DNA of 16,925 bases from Clostridiales bacterium (lineage in GTDB: Bacteria > Bacillota > Clostridia > Christensenellales > Aristaeellaceae), in contig JALFHA010000024.1 of assembly GCA_022776785.1 (NCBI GenBank), forward strand, positions 1-16,925, in the 5' to 3' direction. The translations under genes were made by a program, and so were the position numbers. Of this stretch, positions 1-6,268 are shown one piece after another. A model generated the notes under the pieces. That model saw only the letters and a program-made list of their open reading frames with translations. It had not been told where the DNA came from and did not search any database. Each line of letters begins with the position of its first letter. Within the stretch, counting starts at the first letter, position 1.

Positions 1-41
1 CTGCTCTGAAACTGCTTTTTCTTTTGAACAATAAGGGAACA

Positions 42-84
42 TTGGGCTGCCGCCCAAACCTGCTTGAGGGATTTCATCCCTCAA
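42..84. repeat. Two adjacent perfect hairpins
   Basis: The first hairpin pairs TTGGGC (42-47) with GCCCAA (52-57) around the loop TGCC. The second pairs TTGAGGGAT (64-72) with ATCCCTCAA (76-84) around the loop TTC. Both stems are perfect and only six bases separate them. No T-run follows, so they are not obvious intrinsic terminators. They could be RNA processing or stabilising elements, or part of a mobile-element non-coding region. I have an impression of similar stacked hairpins in clostridial mobile elements but cannot confirm it here. Confidence 0.7.
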
Positions 85-226
85 ACTCCCTTCTTCGCTT
101 CGCGCTTATATTCGAGCTTTTAAGTGCAAGACAGTATGAAAAAGGCTGGAAAAGCAGCGATTGTCATTGGCTCCGTTTAGCACGCTATAAAAGAATCTGC
201 ACGAAATAGATAAATAAATATCAATA

Positions 227-311
227 TTGACAAATCTTGCGGAAATACGGGTATCAATCAGGCGGAATCATTCGATAAAAATTGACAAGAATTTGACTGT
301 TAGTGTTGACG
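227..311 (+). repeat. Four TTGAC boxes upstream of the hydrogenase operon
   Basis: TTGACA occurs at 227-232 and 282-287, TTGACT at 293-298 and TTGACG at 306-311. The last three start 11 and 13 bases apart, about one helical turn each. The first overlaps the palindrome TCAATATTGA (221-230). Only the last has a plausible -10 at a usual distance. The others may therefore be direct-repeat operator half-sites for a regulator, or chance in AT-rich DNA. The repeats are directly visible; a regulatory role is inference. Confidence 0.5.
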
Positions 312-335
312 AACTTCGGGATCAGGGTGTAATCT
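306..335 (+). promoter_or_regulatory. Candidate promoter of the hydrogenase operon
   Basis: TTGACG (306-311) matches the -35 consensus at five of six bases. TAATCT (330-335) follows after 18 bases as a weak -10. TATAAC (339-344) is a better -10 by sequence but has no -35 at the right distance. Either would give a leader of roughly 40-50 bases before the ATG at 392, which has the strong ribosome binding site GGAGGAG (381-387). Confidence 0.4.
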
Positions 336-391
336 TAATATAACAATTCCGGCGCGCATGCCGGATCCATTCTTCTGATGGGAGGAGCTTT

Positions 392-2227
392 ATGAGCAGA
401 CTGAAAATCGCAATCGAGAATCAGGCGGTTCAGACGGTCGAGCGGCTGTACAAGGATCTGGAGCGGCGCATTGTCGCCAGCCCGCCCGGCATCTGTCCCG
501 TCGATCTTGCGCTGAATTTCCTGCGGCTGTGCCACGCGCAGACCTGCGGCAAGTGCGTCCCCTGCCGCATCGGGCTGGGGCAGCTCGCCTCGTACCTCGA
601 GGACGTGCTCGAGGGCCGCGCGACGATGGAGACGCTTAGGCAGATTGAGCGCCTCGCGCGGGACATCGAGGCCTCGGCGGACTGCGCCATCGGCTGGGAG
701 GCGGCGCGCATGGTGACGCGCGGCGTACAGGGCTTCCGGGAGGAGTACATCGCGCACATCGCCACGGGCAACTGCCAGTATCACATCAATCAGCCCGTGC
801 CCTGCGTGGCGCTGTGCCCGGCCGGCGTGGATATTCCCGGCTACATTGCGCTCATCCGCGAGGGCCGCTGCGCCGACGCGGTGCGCCTCATCCGCAAGGA
901 CAACCCCTTCCCGACGGCCTGTGCGCTCATCTGTGAGCATCCCTGCGAGGCGCGCTGCCGCCGCAACATGCTCGACGACTCTATCAACATCCGCGGCCTC
1001 AAGCGCTACGCGGTGGACAATGCAGGCGTGGTGCCGGCTCCGGTATGCGGGCCGTCCACGGGCAAGCGCGTGGCGATCGTCGGCGGCGGCCCAAGCGGCC
1101 TGAGCGCCGCGTATTACCTGCAGCTCATGGGCCATCAGTGCGATGTGTTCGAGCTGCGCCCGAAGCTCGGCGGTATGCTGCGCTACGGCATCCCGAACTA
1201 CCGCTTCCCGCGCGAGCGGCTTCAGGAGGATATCGACTGTATCCTCTCCACCGGCGTGACGGTGCACTACAACACAAAGATCGGCGAGGAGATCACCATC
1301 GACCAGCTCCGAAAGGAGTTCGACGCGGTGTACGTCTCCATCGGCGCGCAGACGGACAAGAAGGTCGGCATCGAGGGCGAGGAGAGCGAAAACGTCTATT
1401 CCGCCGTGGATCTGCTCGGCTCCATCGGCAGCGACAATCCGCCTGACTTCACCGGCAAGCGCGTGCTGGTGATCGGCGGCGGCAACGTGGCGATGGACTG
1501 CGTGCGCTCCGCGCTGCGGCTGGGCGCGAGCGAGGCGAGGATCGTCTACCGCCGCCGCAAGGTCGATATGACCGCCCTGCCCGAGGAGGTGGACGGCGCG
1601 CTGGAGGAGGGCTGCGAGCTGCTGGAGCTGCACGCCCCGCTGCGCATCGAGGCGGACGCTCAGGGCCGCGCCTGCGCGCTGTGGGTGCAGCCGCAGCTCA
1701 TCGGCAAGATCGACGCATGGGGCCGCGCGAAGGTCTCCTCCGCAAAGAAGGAGCCTGTGCGCATCGAGGCGGACGTGGTCGTGGTGGCGATCGGCCAGGG
1801 CATCGAGACGCGCCACTTCGAGGAGGCGGGCATGTCCGTGCGCCGGGGCAACCTCTCCGCGCTGCCGGACGGCATGGTTTCCGACCTGCCGGGCGTGTTC
1901 GCCGGCGGCGACTGCGTGACTGGCCCTGCGACCGTCATCCGTGCCATTGCGGCGGGCAAGGTCGCGGCGGCGAACATCGACAACTATCTGGGCTTCAACC
2001 ACCTGATTTCCGTGGATGTCGATATTCCCGCGCCGTGCTATGAAGATAAGCACCACTGCGCGCGCGTCAACCTCACCGAAAAGCCCGCACAGGAGCGCAA
2101 AAACAGCTTTGAGCACATCGAATGCGGCATGACCGCAGAGGAGGCCGCGCAGGAGTGCTCCCGCTGCCTGCGCTGCGATCACTACGGCTACGGCATCTTC
2201 AAAGGAGGCAGAGCGGCGATATGGTAA
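392..2227 (+). CDS. NADPH/FAD oxidoreductase: NuoF-type 4Fe-4S domain fused to GltD/NfnB-like module
   Basis: This 611-residue soluble flavoprotein probably passes electrons between NADPH and the hydrogenase encoded next. Residues about 1-125 match the C-terminal 4Fe-4S part of NuoF/HydB (TCGKCVPCRIG: C52, C55, C58, with C98 as likely fourth ligand). Residues about 126-200 are the double-cluster domain of glutamate synthase small chains (C138, C142, C177, C181, C185, C189). The first dinucleotide fold (VAIVGGGPSGLSAA, 227-240) should bind FAD. The second (VLVIGGGNVAMD, 358-369), followed by VYRRR (385-389), is typical of NADPH-binding relatives. GVFAGGDCVTGPATVIRAI (501-519) closes the FAD site. 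A last CxxCxxC (589-595) sits near the end. The start has GGAGGAG 4 bases upstream. The stop overlaps the hydrogenase start by 7 bp, so the two are almost certainly one operon. The domain assignment is secure. NADPH preference and partner are inferred. It is not a stand-alone glutamate synthase subunit, since no gltB is present. Confidence 0.9.
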   Translation: MSRLKIAIENQAVQTVERLYKDLERRIVASPPGICPVDLALNFLRLCHAQTCGKCVPCRIGLGQLASYLEDVLEGRATMETLRQIERLARDIEASADCAIGWEAARMVTRGVQGFREEYIAHIATGNCQYHINQPVPCVALCPAGVDIPGYIALIREGRCADAVRLIRKDNPFPTACALICEHPCEARCRRNMLDDSINIRGLKRYAVDNAGVVPAPVCGPSTGKRVAIVGGGPSGLSAAYYLQLMGHQCDVFELRPKLGGMLRYGIPNYRFPRERLQEDIDCILSTGVTVHYNTKIGEEITIDQLRKEFDAVYVSIGAQTDKKVGIEGEESENVYSAVDLLGSIGSDNPPDFTGKRVLVIGGGNVAMDCVRSALRLGASEARIVYRRRKVDMTALPEEVDGALEEGCELLELHAPLRIEADAQGRACALWVQPQLIGKIDAWGRAKVSSAKKEPVRIEADVVVVAIGQGIETRHFEEAGMSVRRGNLSALPDGMVSDLPGVFAGGDCVTGPATVIRAIAAGKVAAANIDNYLGFNHLISVDVDIPAPCYEDKHHCARVNLTEKPAQERKNSFEHIECGMTAEEAAQECSRCLRCDHYGYGIFKGGRAAIW

Positions 2228-3939
2228 ATCTGACGATTGACGGCATCCGGGTCAGCGTACCGGAGGGAACCACCATCATGGATGCGGCGGCAGCTATCGG
2301 CGTGCGCATTCCGCGGCTGTGCTATCTGCGCGGCGTCAACGAGATCGCGGCCTGCCGCGTGTGCATCGTGGAGGTCGAGGGCAGGGATAAGCTCGTCACC
2401 TCCTGCAACAATACGGTAGAGGAGGGCATGACGCTGCACACCAACTCCCCGCGCGTGCGCCAGACGCGCAGAACCAACGTGCAGCTCATTCTCTCTCAGC
2501 ACGACTGCAAGTGCGCGGTGTGCGTGCGCAGCGGCAACTGCGCGCTCCAAAATCTCGCCAACGACATGGGCTGCATCGGCAACCCGTACACGGGCGCCAT
2601 CGAGCAAAGCGCGTGGGATGCGGGCTTCCCGCTCATCCGCGACAATGCGAAGTGCATCCGCTGCATGCGCTGTATTCAGATCTGCGACAAGATTCAGACG
2701 CTGGGCGTGTGGGATGTGATGGGCACGGGCAGCCGAACGACGGTCAACGTCAGTGGCGGGCGCAGGATTCAAAGCGCGGACTGCTCCATCTGCGGCCAGT
2801 GCATCACGCACTGCCCGGTGGCCGCCCTACGCGAGCGGGACGACACGGACAGGGTGCTCGATGCGCTGCACGATCCCGACCGCGTGACGGTGGTGCAGGT
2901 TGCGCCTGCAGTGCGCGCGGCGTGGGGCGAGCAGTTCGGCCTGACGCCGGAGGTGGCAAACGAAAAGCGGCTGGCGACCATCCTGCGCCACATGGGCGTT
3001 GACTATGTGTTTGACACCAACTTCGCCGCCGATTTGACGATTATGGAGGAGGGCACGGAGTTCCTGCACCGGCTGACGCATCCGGGCGAGGCGCCCCTGC
3101 CGATGTTCACGAGCTGCTGCCCAGGCTGGCTGCGCTTTGCCAAGACGCAGTATCCGGAGCTGATGCCCAATATTTCCAGCTGCAAGTCGCCTCAGCAGAT
3201 GTTCGGCGCGGTCACCAAGAGCTACTTTGCCGAGAAGATGGGCATTGACCCGGCGAAGATCTGCTGCATCTCGATCATGCCGTGCACGGCCAAGAAGGAT
3301 GAGTGCACATGGCCCGGCATGGACAGCGCGGGCGCAGGGCAGGACGTCGATTTCGTGCTGACTACGCGCGAGCTGGCGCGGATGATTCGCGCGGAGGCCA
3401 TCGCACCGGAGGCCGTTCCGGAGAGCGAATACGATTCCCCGCTGGGCGAGTATTCTGGCGCGGGCGTCATCTTCGGCGCCACGGGCGGCGTGATGGAGGC
3501 GGCGCTGCGCACGGCCTACAGGCTGGCGACGGGCAAGAATCCCGGCGCGGACGTCTTCAAGGAAGTGCGCGGCATGAAGCCGTGGAAGGAAGCAGAGTTC
3601 AACGTCGGCGGCACGGTGGTGCGCACGGCGGTTGTCAGCGGGCTGGGCAATGCGCGCGCGCTGGTGGAGGCTTTGAGGCGCGGCGATGCGCAGTACGACT
3701 TTGTGGAGGTCATGGCCTGCCCGGGCGGCTGTGTCGGCGGCGGCGGACAGCCCATTCACGACGGCGAGGAATATGCCGAGCGGCGCGCGCCCACGCTCTA
3801 TGAGCTCGACAGGAAAAAGCCCATCCGCTTCAGCCACGAGAATCCGGAGATCGTCCGGCTGTATGAGGACTATCTCGGTGAGCCGTGCGGAGAAAAGCCG
3901 CACCATCTGCTGCACGTCGAGCATCATCCGATGCGCTGA
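2221..3939 (+). CDS. hydA: [FeFe] hydrogenase, monomeric CpI-like architecture
   Basis: This cytoplasmic enzyme makes or oxidises H2 at an H-cluster. At 572 residues it is nearly the size of Clostridium pasteurianum CpI (574, from memory). In order it shows a plant-type 2Fe-2S domain (C34, C45, C48, C62), a His/Cys-ligated 4Fe-4S cluster (H94, C98, C101, C107) and a 2x[4Fe-4S] ferredoxin domain (C145, C148, C151, C155; C188, C191, C194, C198). The catalytic domain carries all three signatures: TSCCPGW (297-303), MPCTAKKDE (353-361) and EVMACPGGCVGGGGQP (496-511). H-cluster ligands are C300, C355, C500 and C504; the proton-relay cysteine C299 and glutamates E277/E280 are present, so the enzyme should be active. 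The ATG at 2221 overlaps the upstream stop and follows AAAGGAGG (2201-2208) at 12 bases, slightly long. In-frame codons further upstream would extend into the partner gene and were rejected. Pairing with a GltD-like gene resembles what HydDB calls group A2, to my recollection. Maturases are not in the window. Confidence 0.97.
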   Translation: MVNLTIDGIRVSVPEGTTIMDAAAAIGVRIPRLCYLRGVNEIAACRVCIVEVEGRDKLVTSCNNTVEEGMTLHTNSPRVRQTRRTNVQLILSQHDCKCAVCVRSGNCALQNLANDMGCIGNPYTGAIEQSAWDAGFPLIRDNAKCIRCMRCIQICDKIQTLGVWDVMGTGSRTTVNVSGGRRIQSADCSICGQCITHCPVAALRERDDTDRVLDALHDPDRVTVVQVAPAVRAAWGEQFGLTPEVANEKRLATILRHMGVDYVFDTNFAADLTIMEEGTEFLHRLTHPGEAPLPMFTSCCPGWLRFAKTQYPELMPNISSCKSPQQMFGAVTKSYFAEKMGIDPAKICCISIMPCTAKKDECTWPGMDSAGAGQDVDFVLTTRELARMIRAEAIAPEAVPESEYDSPLGEYSGAGVIFGATGGVMEAALRTAYRLATGKNPGADVFKEVRGMKPWKEAEFNVGGTVVRTAVVSGLGNARALVEALRRGDAQYDFVEVMACPGGCVGGGGQPIHDGEEYAERRAPTLYELDRKKPIRFSHENPEIVRLYEDYLGEPCGEKPHHLLHVEHHPMR

Positions 3940-3956
3940 CGGGTGCTATCTCTGCC

Positions 3957-3985
3957 TTGCCCGTGCGCGCGCGCTGTGCTATAAT
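3957..3985 (+). promoter_or_regulatory. miaA promoter, extended -10
   Basis: TTGCCC (3957-3962) and a perfect TATAAT (3980-3985) are separated by 17 bases. TGC immediately before the -10 provides the extended TGn element. It starts 18 bases after the hydrogenase stop and lies 56 bases before the miaA ATG. miaA therefore probably has its own transcript. No terminator is visible after the hydrogenase, so read-through is also possible. Confidence 0.75.
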
Positions 3986-4041
3986 AAGGCATCACAACAG
4001 CAGCGGGCGGCGCGGTGCGCGGCGCGCGGACAGGAGAGGCA

Positions 4042-4941
4042 ATGAGCGGTTACCCCAAGGTTGTCGCCGTGGTGGGCACGAACGCGTCGGGCAAGAGCGC
4101 ACTGGGCGTGGAGCTTGCGAAGAAATACGGCGCGGAAATCATCTCCGCGGATTCGCGGCAGGTGTTCCGCGGGCTCGATCTGGGCAGCGGAAAGATCACG
4201 CCGGAGGAGATGCAGGGTGTGCCGCATCACCTCATCGACGTGCGCGAGCCGGGCGAGTTCTTTTCGATGGCGGATTTTCAGCGCATGAGCTATGCGGCCA
4301 TCGATGGCATCCTCGCGCGCGGCCGCCTTCCGATGATCGTGGGCGGCACAGGGCTGTATGTCGATTCCGTGCTGGACGGCTATCTGCTCTCGGATACGGA
4401 GCCTGATCTCGCCTATCGTGCGGAACTGGAAAAGCTGACGACCCCTGAACTGTACGATATGCTCGTTGCGCTCGTGCCGGATGTGCAGGTGGAGCGCAAC
4501 AACCGCAACCGCGTCATGCGGATGCTCGAGCGCCTGCACGACGGCGACGACGCGACGCCCGGCAAGCAGGCGCGCTACGAGAGCCTGCGCCTGGGCGTGA
4601 GCTGGCCGCGCGACGTGCTGGCGCGCCGCATCGACGAGCGGCTGGCCATGCGGCTTGAGCAGGGGATGATCGAGGAGGTTCAGGGCCTGATGGACCGCGG
4701 CGCAAGCCGGGAGTTCCTGCTCGGGCTGGGGCTTGAGTACCGCTTCATCACGCAGTATCTGATCGGGGAAATCCCGGACAGGGAGGACATGCTCGCGCAG
4801 CTCGCCCACGCCATCAAAAAGTTCGCCAAGCGGCAGATGACGTGGTTCCGCCGCAATCCGGACATCGTGTGGCTCGACATGAGCGGGGATTATATGGCGC
4901 AGGCATGTGAGGCGGTGGAGGCGTTTCTGGCGAAGGAATGA
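4042..4941 (+). CDS. miaA: tRNA dimethylallyltransferase
   Basis: MiaA transfers a dimethylallyl group from DMAPP to N6 of A37 in tRNAs that read codons starting with U. It is the first step toward ms2i6A and improves decoding fidelity. The 299-residue product has the usual family length. It shows the P-loop GTNASGKS (12-19), ISADSRQVFRGLDLGSGK (34-51) for tRNA/DMAPP positioning, PHHLIDV (61-67), GGTGLYVD (101-108) and the C-terminal block KKFAKRQMTWFRRNPDI. The ATG at 4042 is chosen because AGGAGAGG (4032-4039) precedes it; an in-frame ATG at 4015 lacks such a site. It has a strong promoter of its own and is followed after 55 bases by a small gene in the same direction. In many bacteria miaA sits near mutL or hfq; neither is seen here. 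Nothing in the sequence suggests loss of function. Confidence 0.96.
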   Translation: MSGYPKVVAVVGTNASGKSALGVELAKKYGAEIISADSRQVFRGLDLGSGKITPEEMQGVPHHLIDVREPGEFFSMADFQRMSYAAIDGILARGRLPMIVGGTGLYVDSVLDGYLLSDTEPDLAYRAELEKLTTPELYDMLVALVPDVQVERNNRNRVMRMLERLHDGDDATPGKQARYESLRLGVSWPRDVLARRIDERLAMRLEQGMIEEVQGLMDRGASREFLLGLGLEYRFITQYLIGEIPDREDMLAQLAHAIKKFAKRQMTWFRRNPDIVWLDMSGDYMAQACEAVEAFLAKE

Positions 4942-4968
4942 CCTGACCGCGCATACCGCGCACCCCTT

Positions 4969-4987
4969 CCGGGCATGATGCTCCCGG
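4969..4987 (+). promoter_or_regulatory. Hairpin at the ribosome binding site of the small gene
   Basis: CCGGG (4969-4973) pairs with CCCGG (4983-4987). Inside it CAT/ATG can continue the stem, with one bulged T. The 3' arm covers the start of the GGGGTGAT segment (4986-4993) that serves as ribosome binding site for the ATG at 4997, so the fold could dampen its translation. There is no T-run, so it is not a terminator for miaA. Confidence 0.35.
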
Positions 4988-4996
4988 GGTGATGGT

Positions 4997-5143
4997 ATGA
5001 AGAAGCGAGGCAAGGCGCCCGGCGGCGAGGTCGGCAGGCGCGAAAGGCCGATTCCCGAAGATGCATATCCGGTCATCGACAACGACCTTGCGCGGGATAA
5101 CCTCGAAAACGACCTGTCCTCAGCCGATTTGCAGGATTTGTAA
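4997..5143 (+). CDS. Small basic-acidic protein, 48 residues, unknown function
   Basis: I do not recognise this protein. It begins MKKRGKAPGGEVGRRERPIP, a strongly basic and probably disordered head. It ends in an acidic segment (VIDNDLARDNLENDLSSADL) that could form a short helix. It has no cysteine, no membrane segment and no signal peptide. Support for a real gene: GGGGTGAT (4986-4993) matches the anti-Shine-Dalgarno sequence well just before the ATG, codon choice resembles the neighbours, the frame lies in the same direction as miaA 55 bases downstream of it, and a good intrinsic terminator follows 20 bases after the stop. It is probably the last gene of the miaA transcript. The charge-segregated layout suggests a nucleic-acid or protein-binding peptide, but that is speculation. 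Confidence 0.6.
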   Translation: MKKRGKAPGGEVGRRERPIPEDAYPVIDNDLARDNLENDLSSADLQDL

Positions 5144-5162
5144 TCGTCTGTCGGCAACACAG

Positions 5163-5209
5163 AAAAGCGAAAACGGAGCGGAATGTGCCGCGTGCCGTTT
5201 TCGCTTTTT
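5163..5209. terminator. Intrinsic terminator between converging units
   Basis: AAAAGCGAAAACGG (5163-5176) pairs perfectly over 14 bp with CCGTTTTCGCTTTT (5195-5208). The 18-base loop can itself form a small GCGG/CCGC stem (5178-5191). The right arm ends in TTTTT (5205-5209), so it should terminate the miaA transcript. Read leftward the stem ends in TTTT, so it may also stop the kinase operon, whose stop lies five bases beyond it. Confidence 0.85.
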
Positions 5210-5213
5210 GTAT

Positions 5214-5732
5214 CTATTCGGAATCAAGCACAAGGCCCGCCAAACGCGCGATCTCCCTCGCGGTCTGCTGCGCATCCATCGCACCCGTGTCGAGCTTCAC
5301 AGTGTCAAGCGCGTCATATCTGGGCAGATAGACGAGGCTGCGCGCGATGACGTCCGGCGTACGCAGGCCCGCATCCACATCCCTTTGCAGCCGGGCGCTC
5401 AGCACATTGGGCGGCGCAATGAGGGAAATGGACGTGACGGCACAGCCATCAAGCGGCAGCCGGGAAAGCAGGCTGTCAAGAATCGCCTTCTCATGCATCA
5501 CCCAGCAGAAAATGATGTATTGAAGCTCGGAGCAGGCGAGAAAGCCTGACAGCAGATGGGCAATGTTGTCCATCACCATCGCGCACGTTTCGTCGGTGAC
5601 GATCAAGGGGTGCATGTCCCAGCACCAGTCGCCGTCAAGAAACGCGCAGCGCGGCAGGCTCTTTTTGAGAAGCTGGCAGGCAGTCGTCTTGCCCACGCCC
5701 ATCGGCCCGCCGACGAGGATCAGGCGTTTCAT
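5214..5732 (-). CDS. P-loop kinase-like protein
   Basis: A 172-residue soluble protein with a Walker A motif near the N-terminus (GGPMGVGKTT, 8-17). FLDGDWCWDM (31-40) takes the position where small-molecule kinases bind substrate and Mg. An ARLQRD segment (113-118) may be a lid. TVKLDTGAMDAQQTAREI (144-161) resembles the C-terminal end of nucleoside, shikimate and APS kinase-type folds. It probably phosphorylates a small molecule, but the substrate cannot be read from sequence. The ATG at 5732 is preferred over an upstream in-frame ATG at 5807: it overlaps the stop of the acetyltransferase gene (ATGA) and AAGGGAG (5749-5743) lies 10 bases before it. The overlap suggests translational coupling. 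It is the last gene of the leftward operon and ends five bases from the shared terminator. Confidence 0.82.
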   Translation of the reverse strand: MKRLILVGGPMGVGKTTACQLLKKSLPRCAFLDGDWCWDMHPLIVTDETCAMVMDNIAHLLSGFLACSELQYIIFCWVMHEKAILDSLLSRLPLDGCAVTSISLIAPPNVLSARLQRDVDAGLRTPDVIARSLVYLPRYDALDTVKLDTGAMDAQQTAREIARLAGLVLDSE

Positions 5733-6253
5733 AGATGGTGTTCTCCCTTCGATGCCAGCGATTTGACGAACAGCCGCTGCGGCAGGACGCCGTCCGCCTG
5801 TGCGCACGGCATTTCCTCAAAGCCGAGGGAGAGCAGCAGCGCGGCGCAGGGAAGGTTATCCATATAGCAGGTGGCCTTTACGCTGACATAGTCGCCGGAG
5901 GCGGCAAGCTGCGCAAGCAGCGCGCTCACGGCCTCGCGCGCATAGCCCTGCCGCCGCACGGCGGGCGTGACAATGAAGCCGATTTCCGCCTGACGCGAAT
6001 CTTCTCCCGGCATGACGTGGAGGATGGCGACCATCCGCCCCGATGCGCGCTCCTGTGCGAACAGGCGATCGTCCCCGTCGGCGACGATGGCCTGCACGTC
6101 CGCAAAAAACGCCTCGTCCATCGCGGAGTATGGCGGGTAATTGCCGTCCATGCGGCAGGTCTCCGCATCCGAGAGCATGGCGAACAAATCCTCCGCGTCG
6201 CTCATCTGCGGCTTTCGCAGCAGCAGGCGGCGCGTGTTCATCGGCGTGAGCAT
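5729..6253 (-). CDS. GNAT N-acetyltransferase, RimJ/RimL-like
   Basis: A 174-residue protein of the acetyl-CoA-dependent GNAT fold. It opens with the typical TRRLLLRKPQMSDAEDLFAM (7-26). It has the acetyl-CoA pyrophosphate loop in IGFIVTPAVRRQGYAREAV (91-109, R/QxxGxA type), an N133 in YMDNLPCAALLLSLGFEE and the usual LGFE end of motif B (143-146). Relatives acetylate ribosomal protein N-termini, antibiotics or small amines; the substrate here is unknown. AGGAGG (6263-6258) lies four bases before the ATG. A second in-frame ATG at 6241 is possible but would sit too far from that site. The gene follows the DUF6062-like gene after 15 bases and overlaps the kinase gene by four. It is not accompanied by a ribbon-helix-helix antitoxin gene, so it is unlikely to be a TacT-type toxin. 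Confidence 0.88.
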   Translation of the reverse strand: MLTPMNTRRLLLRKPQMSDAEDLFAMLSDAETCRMDGNYPPYSAMDEAFFADVQAIVADGDDRLFAQERASGRMVAILHVMPGEDSRQAEIGFIVTPAVRRQGYAREAVSALLAQLAASGDYVSVKATCYMDNLPCAALLLSLGFEEMPCAQADGVLPQRLFVKSLASKGEHHL

Positions 6254-6268
6254 GGTTCCTCCTGCATG

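Larger units (their letters stand above)
1..330. other. AT-rich non-coding left flank
   Basis: No convincing gene lies between the window start and the hydrogenase operon at 392. A 61-codon open frame at 24-209 has no ribosome binding site and runs through two perfect hairpins, so I do not call it. Base composition is clearly more AT-rich than the rest of the window, most of all at 185-345. The stretch holds two adjacent GC-rich hairpins (42-84), a 10-bp palindrome TCAATATTGA (221-230) and a series of TTGAC boxes (227-311). It could be the downstream edge of a neighbouring unit, possibly an acquired one, followed by the control region of the hydrogenase genes. I see no integrase site, tRNA or terminal repeat that would prove transfer. 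Confidence 0.6.

Noticed and set aside
24..209. 61-codon frame in the left flank
   Set aside because: No ribosome binding site, runs through two perfect hairpins and has no recognisable protein features.
335..2182. Very long open frame antisense to the flavoprotein gene, and similar long antisense or shifted frames across the GC-rich genes
   Set aside because: The opposite strand carries a clear multi-domain protein with known motifs. Long antisense frames are expected in high-GC DNA where stops are rare. The antisense translations are Ala/Arg/His-rich with no domains.
2122..2220. Upstream start of the hydrogenase
   Set aside because: The extra residues have no homology and overlap the partner gene; the ATG at 2221 gives a standard plant-type 2Fe-2S N-terminus.
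2221..3939. Hydrogenase as a sensory (HydS-type) or inactive paralogue
   Set aside because: All H-cluster ligands, the proton-relay cysteine and all accessory cluster ligands are present and no PAS domain is found, which fits a catalytic enzyme.
5214..6253. Acetyltransferase and kinase pair as a toxin-antitoxin module
   Set aside because: GNAT toxins pair with small DNA-binding antitoxins and zeta-like kinases with small epsilon proteins; neither is present. The acetyltransferase resembles RimJ/RimL enzymes and the set reads as an ordinary operon.
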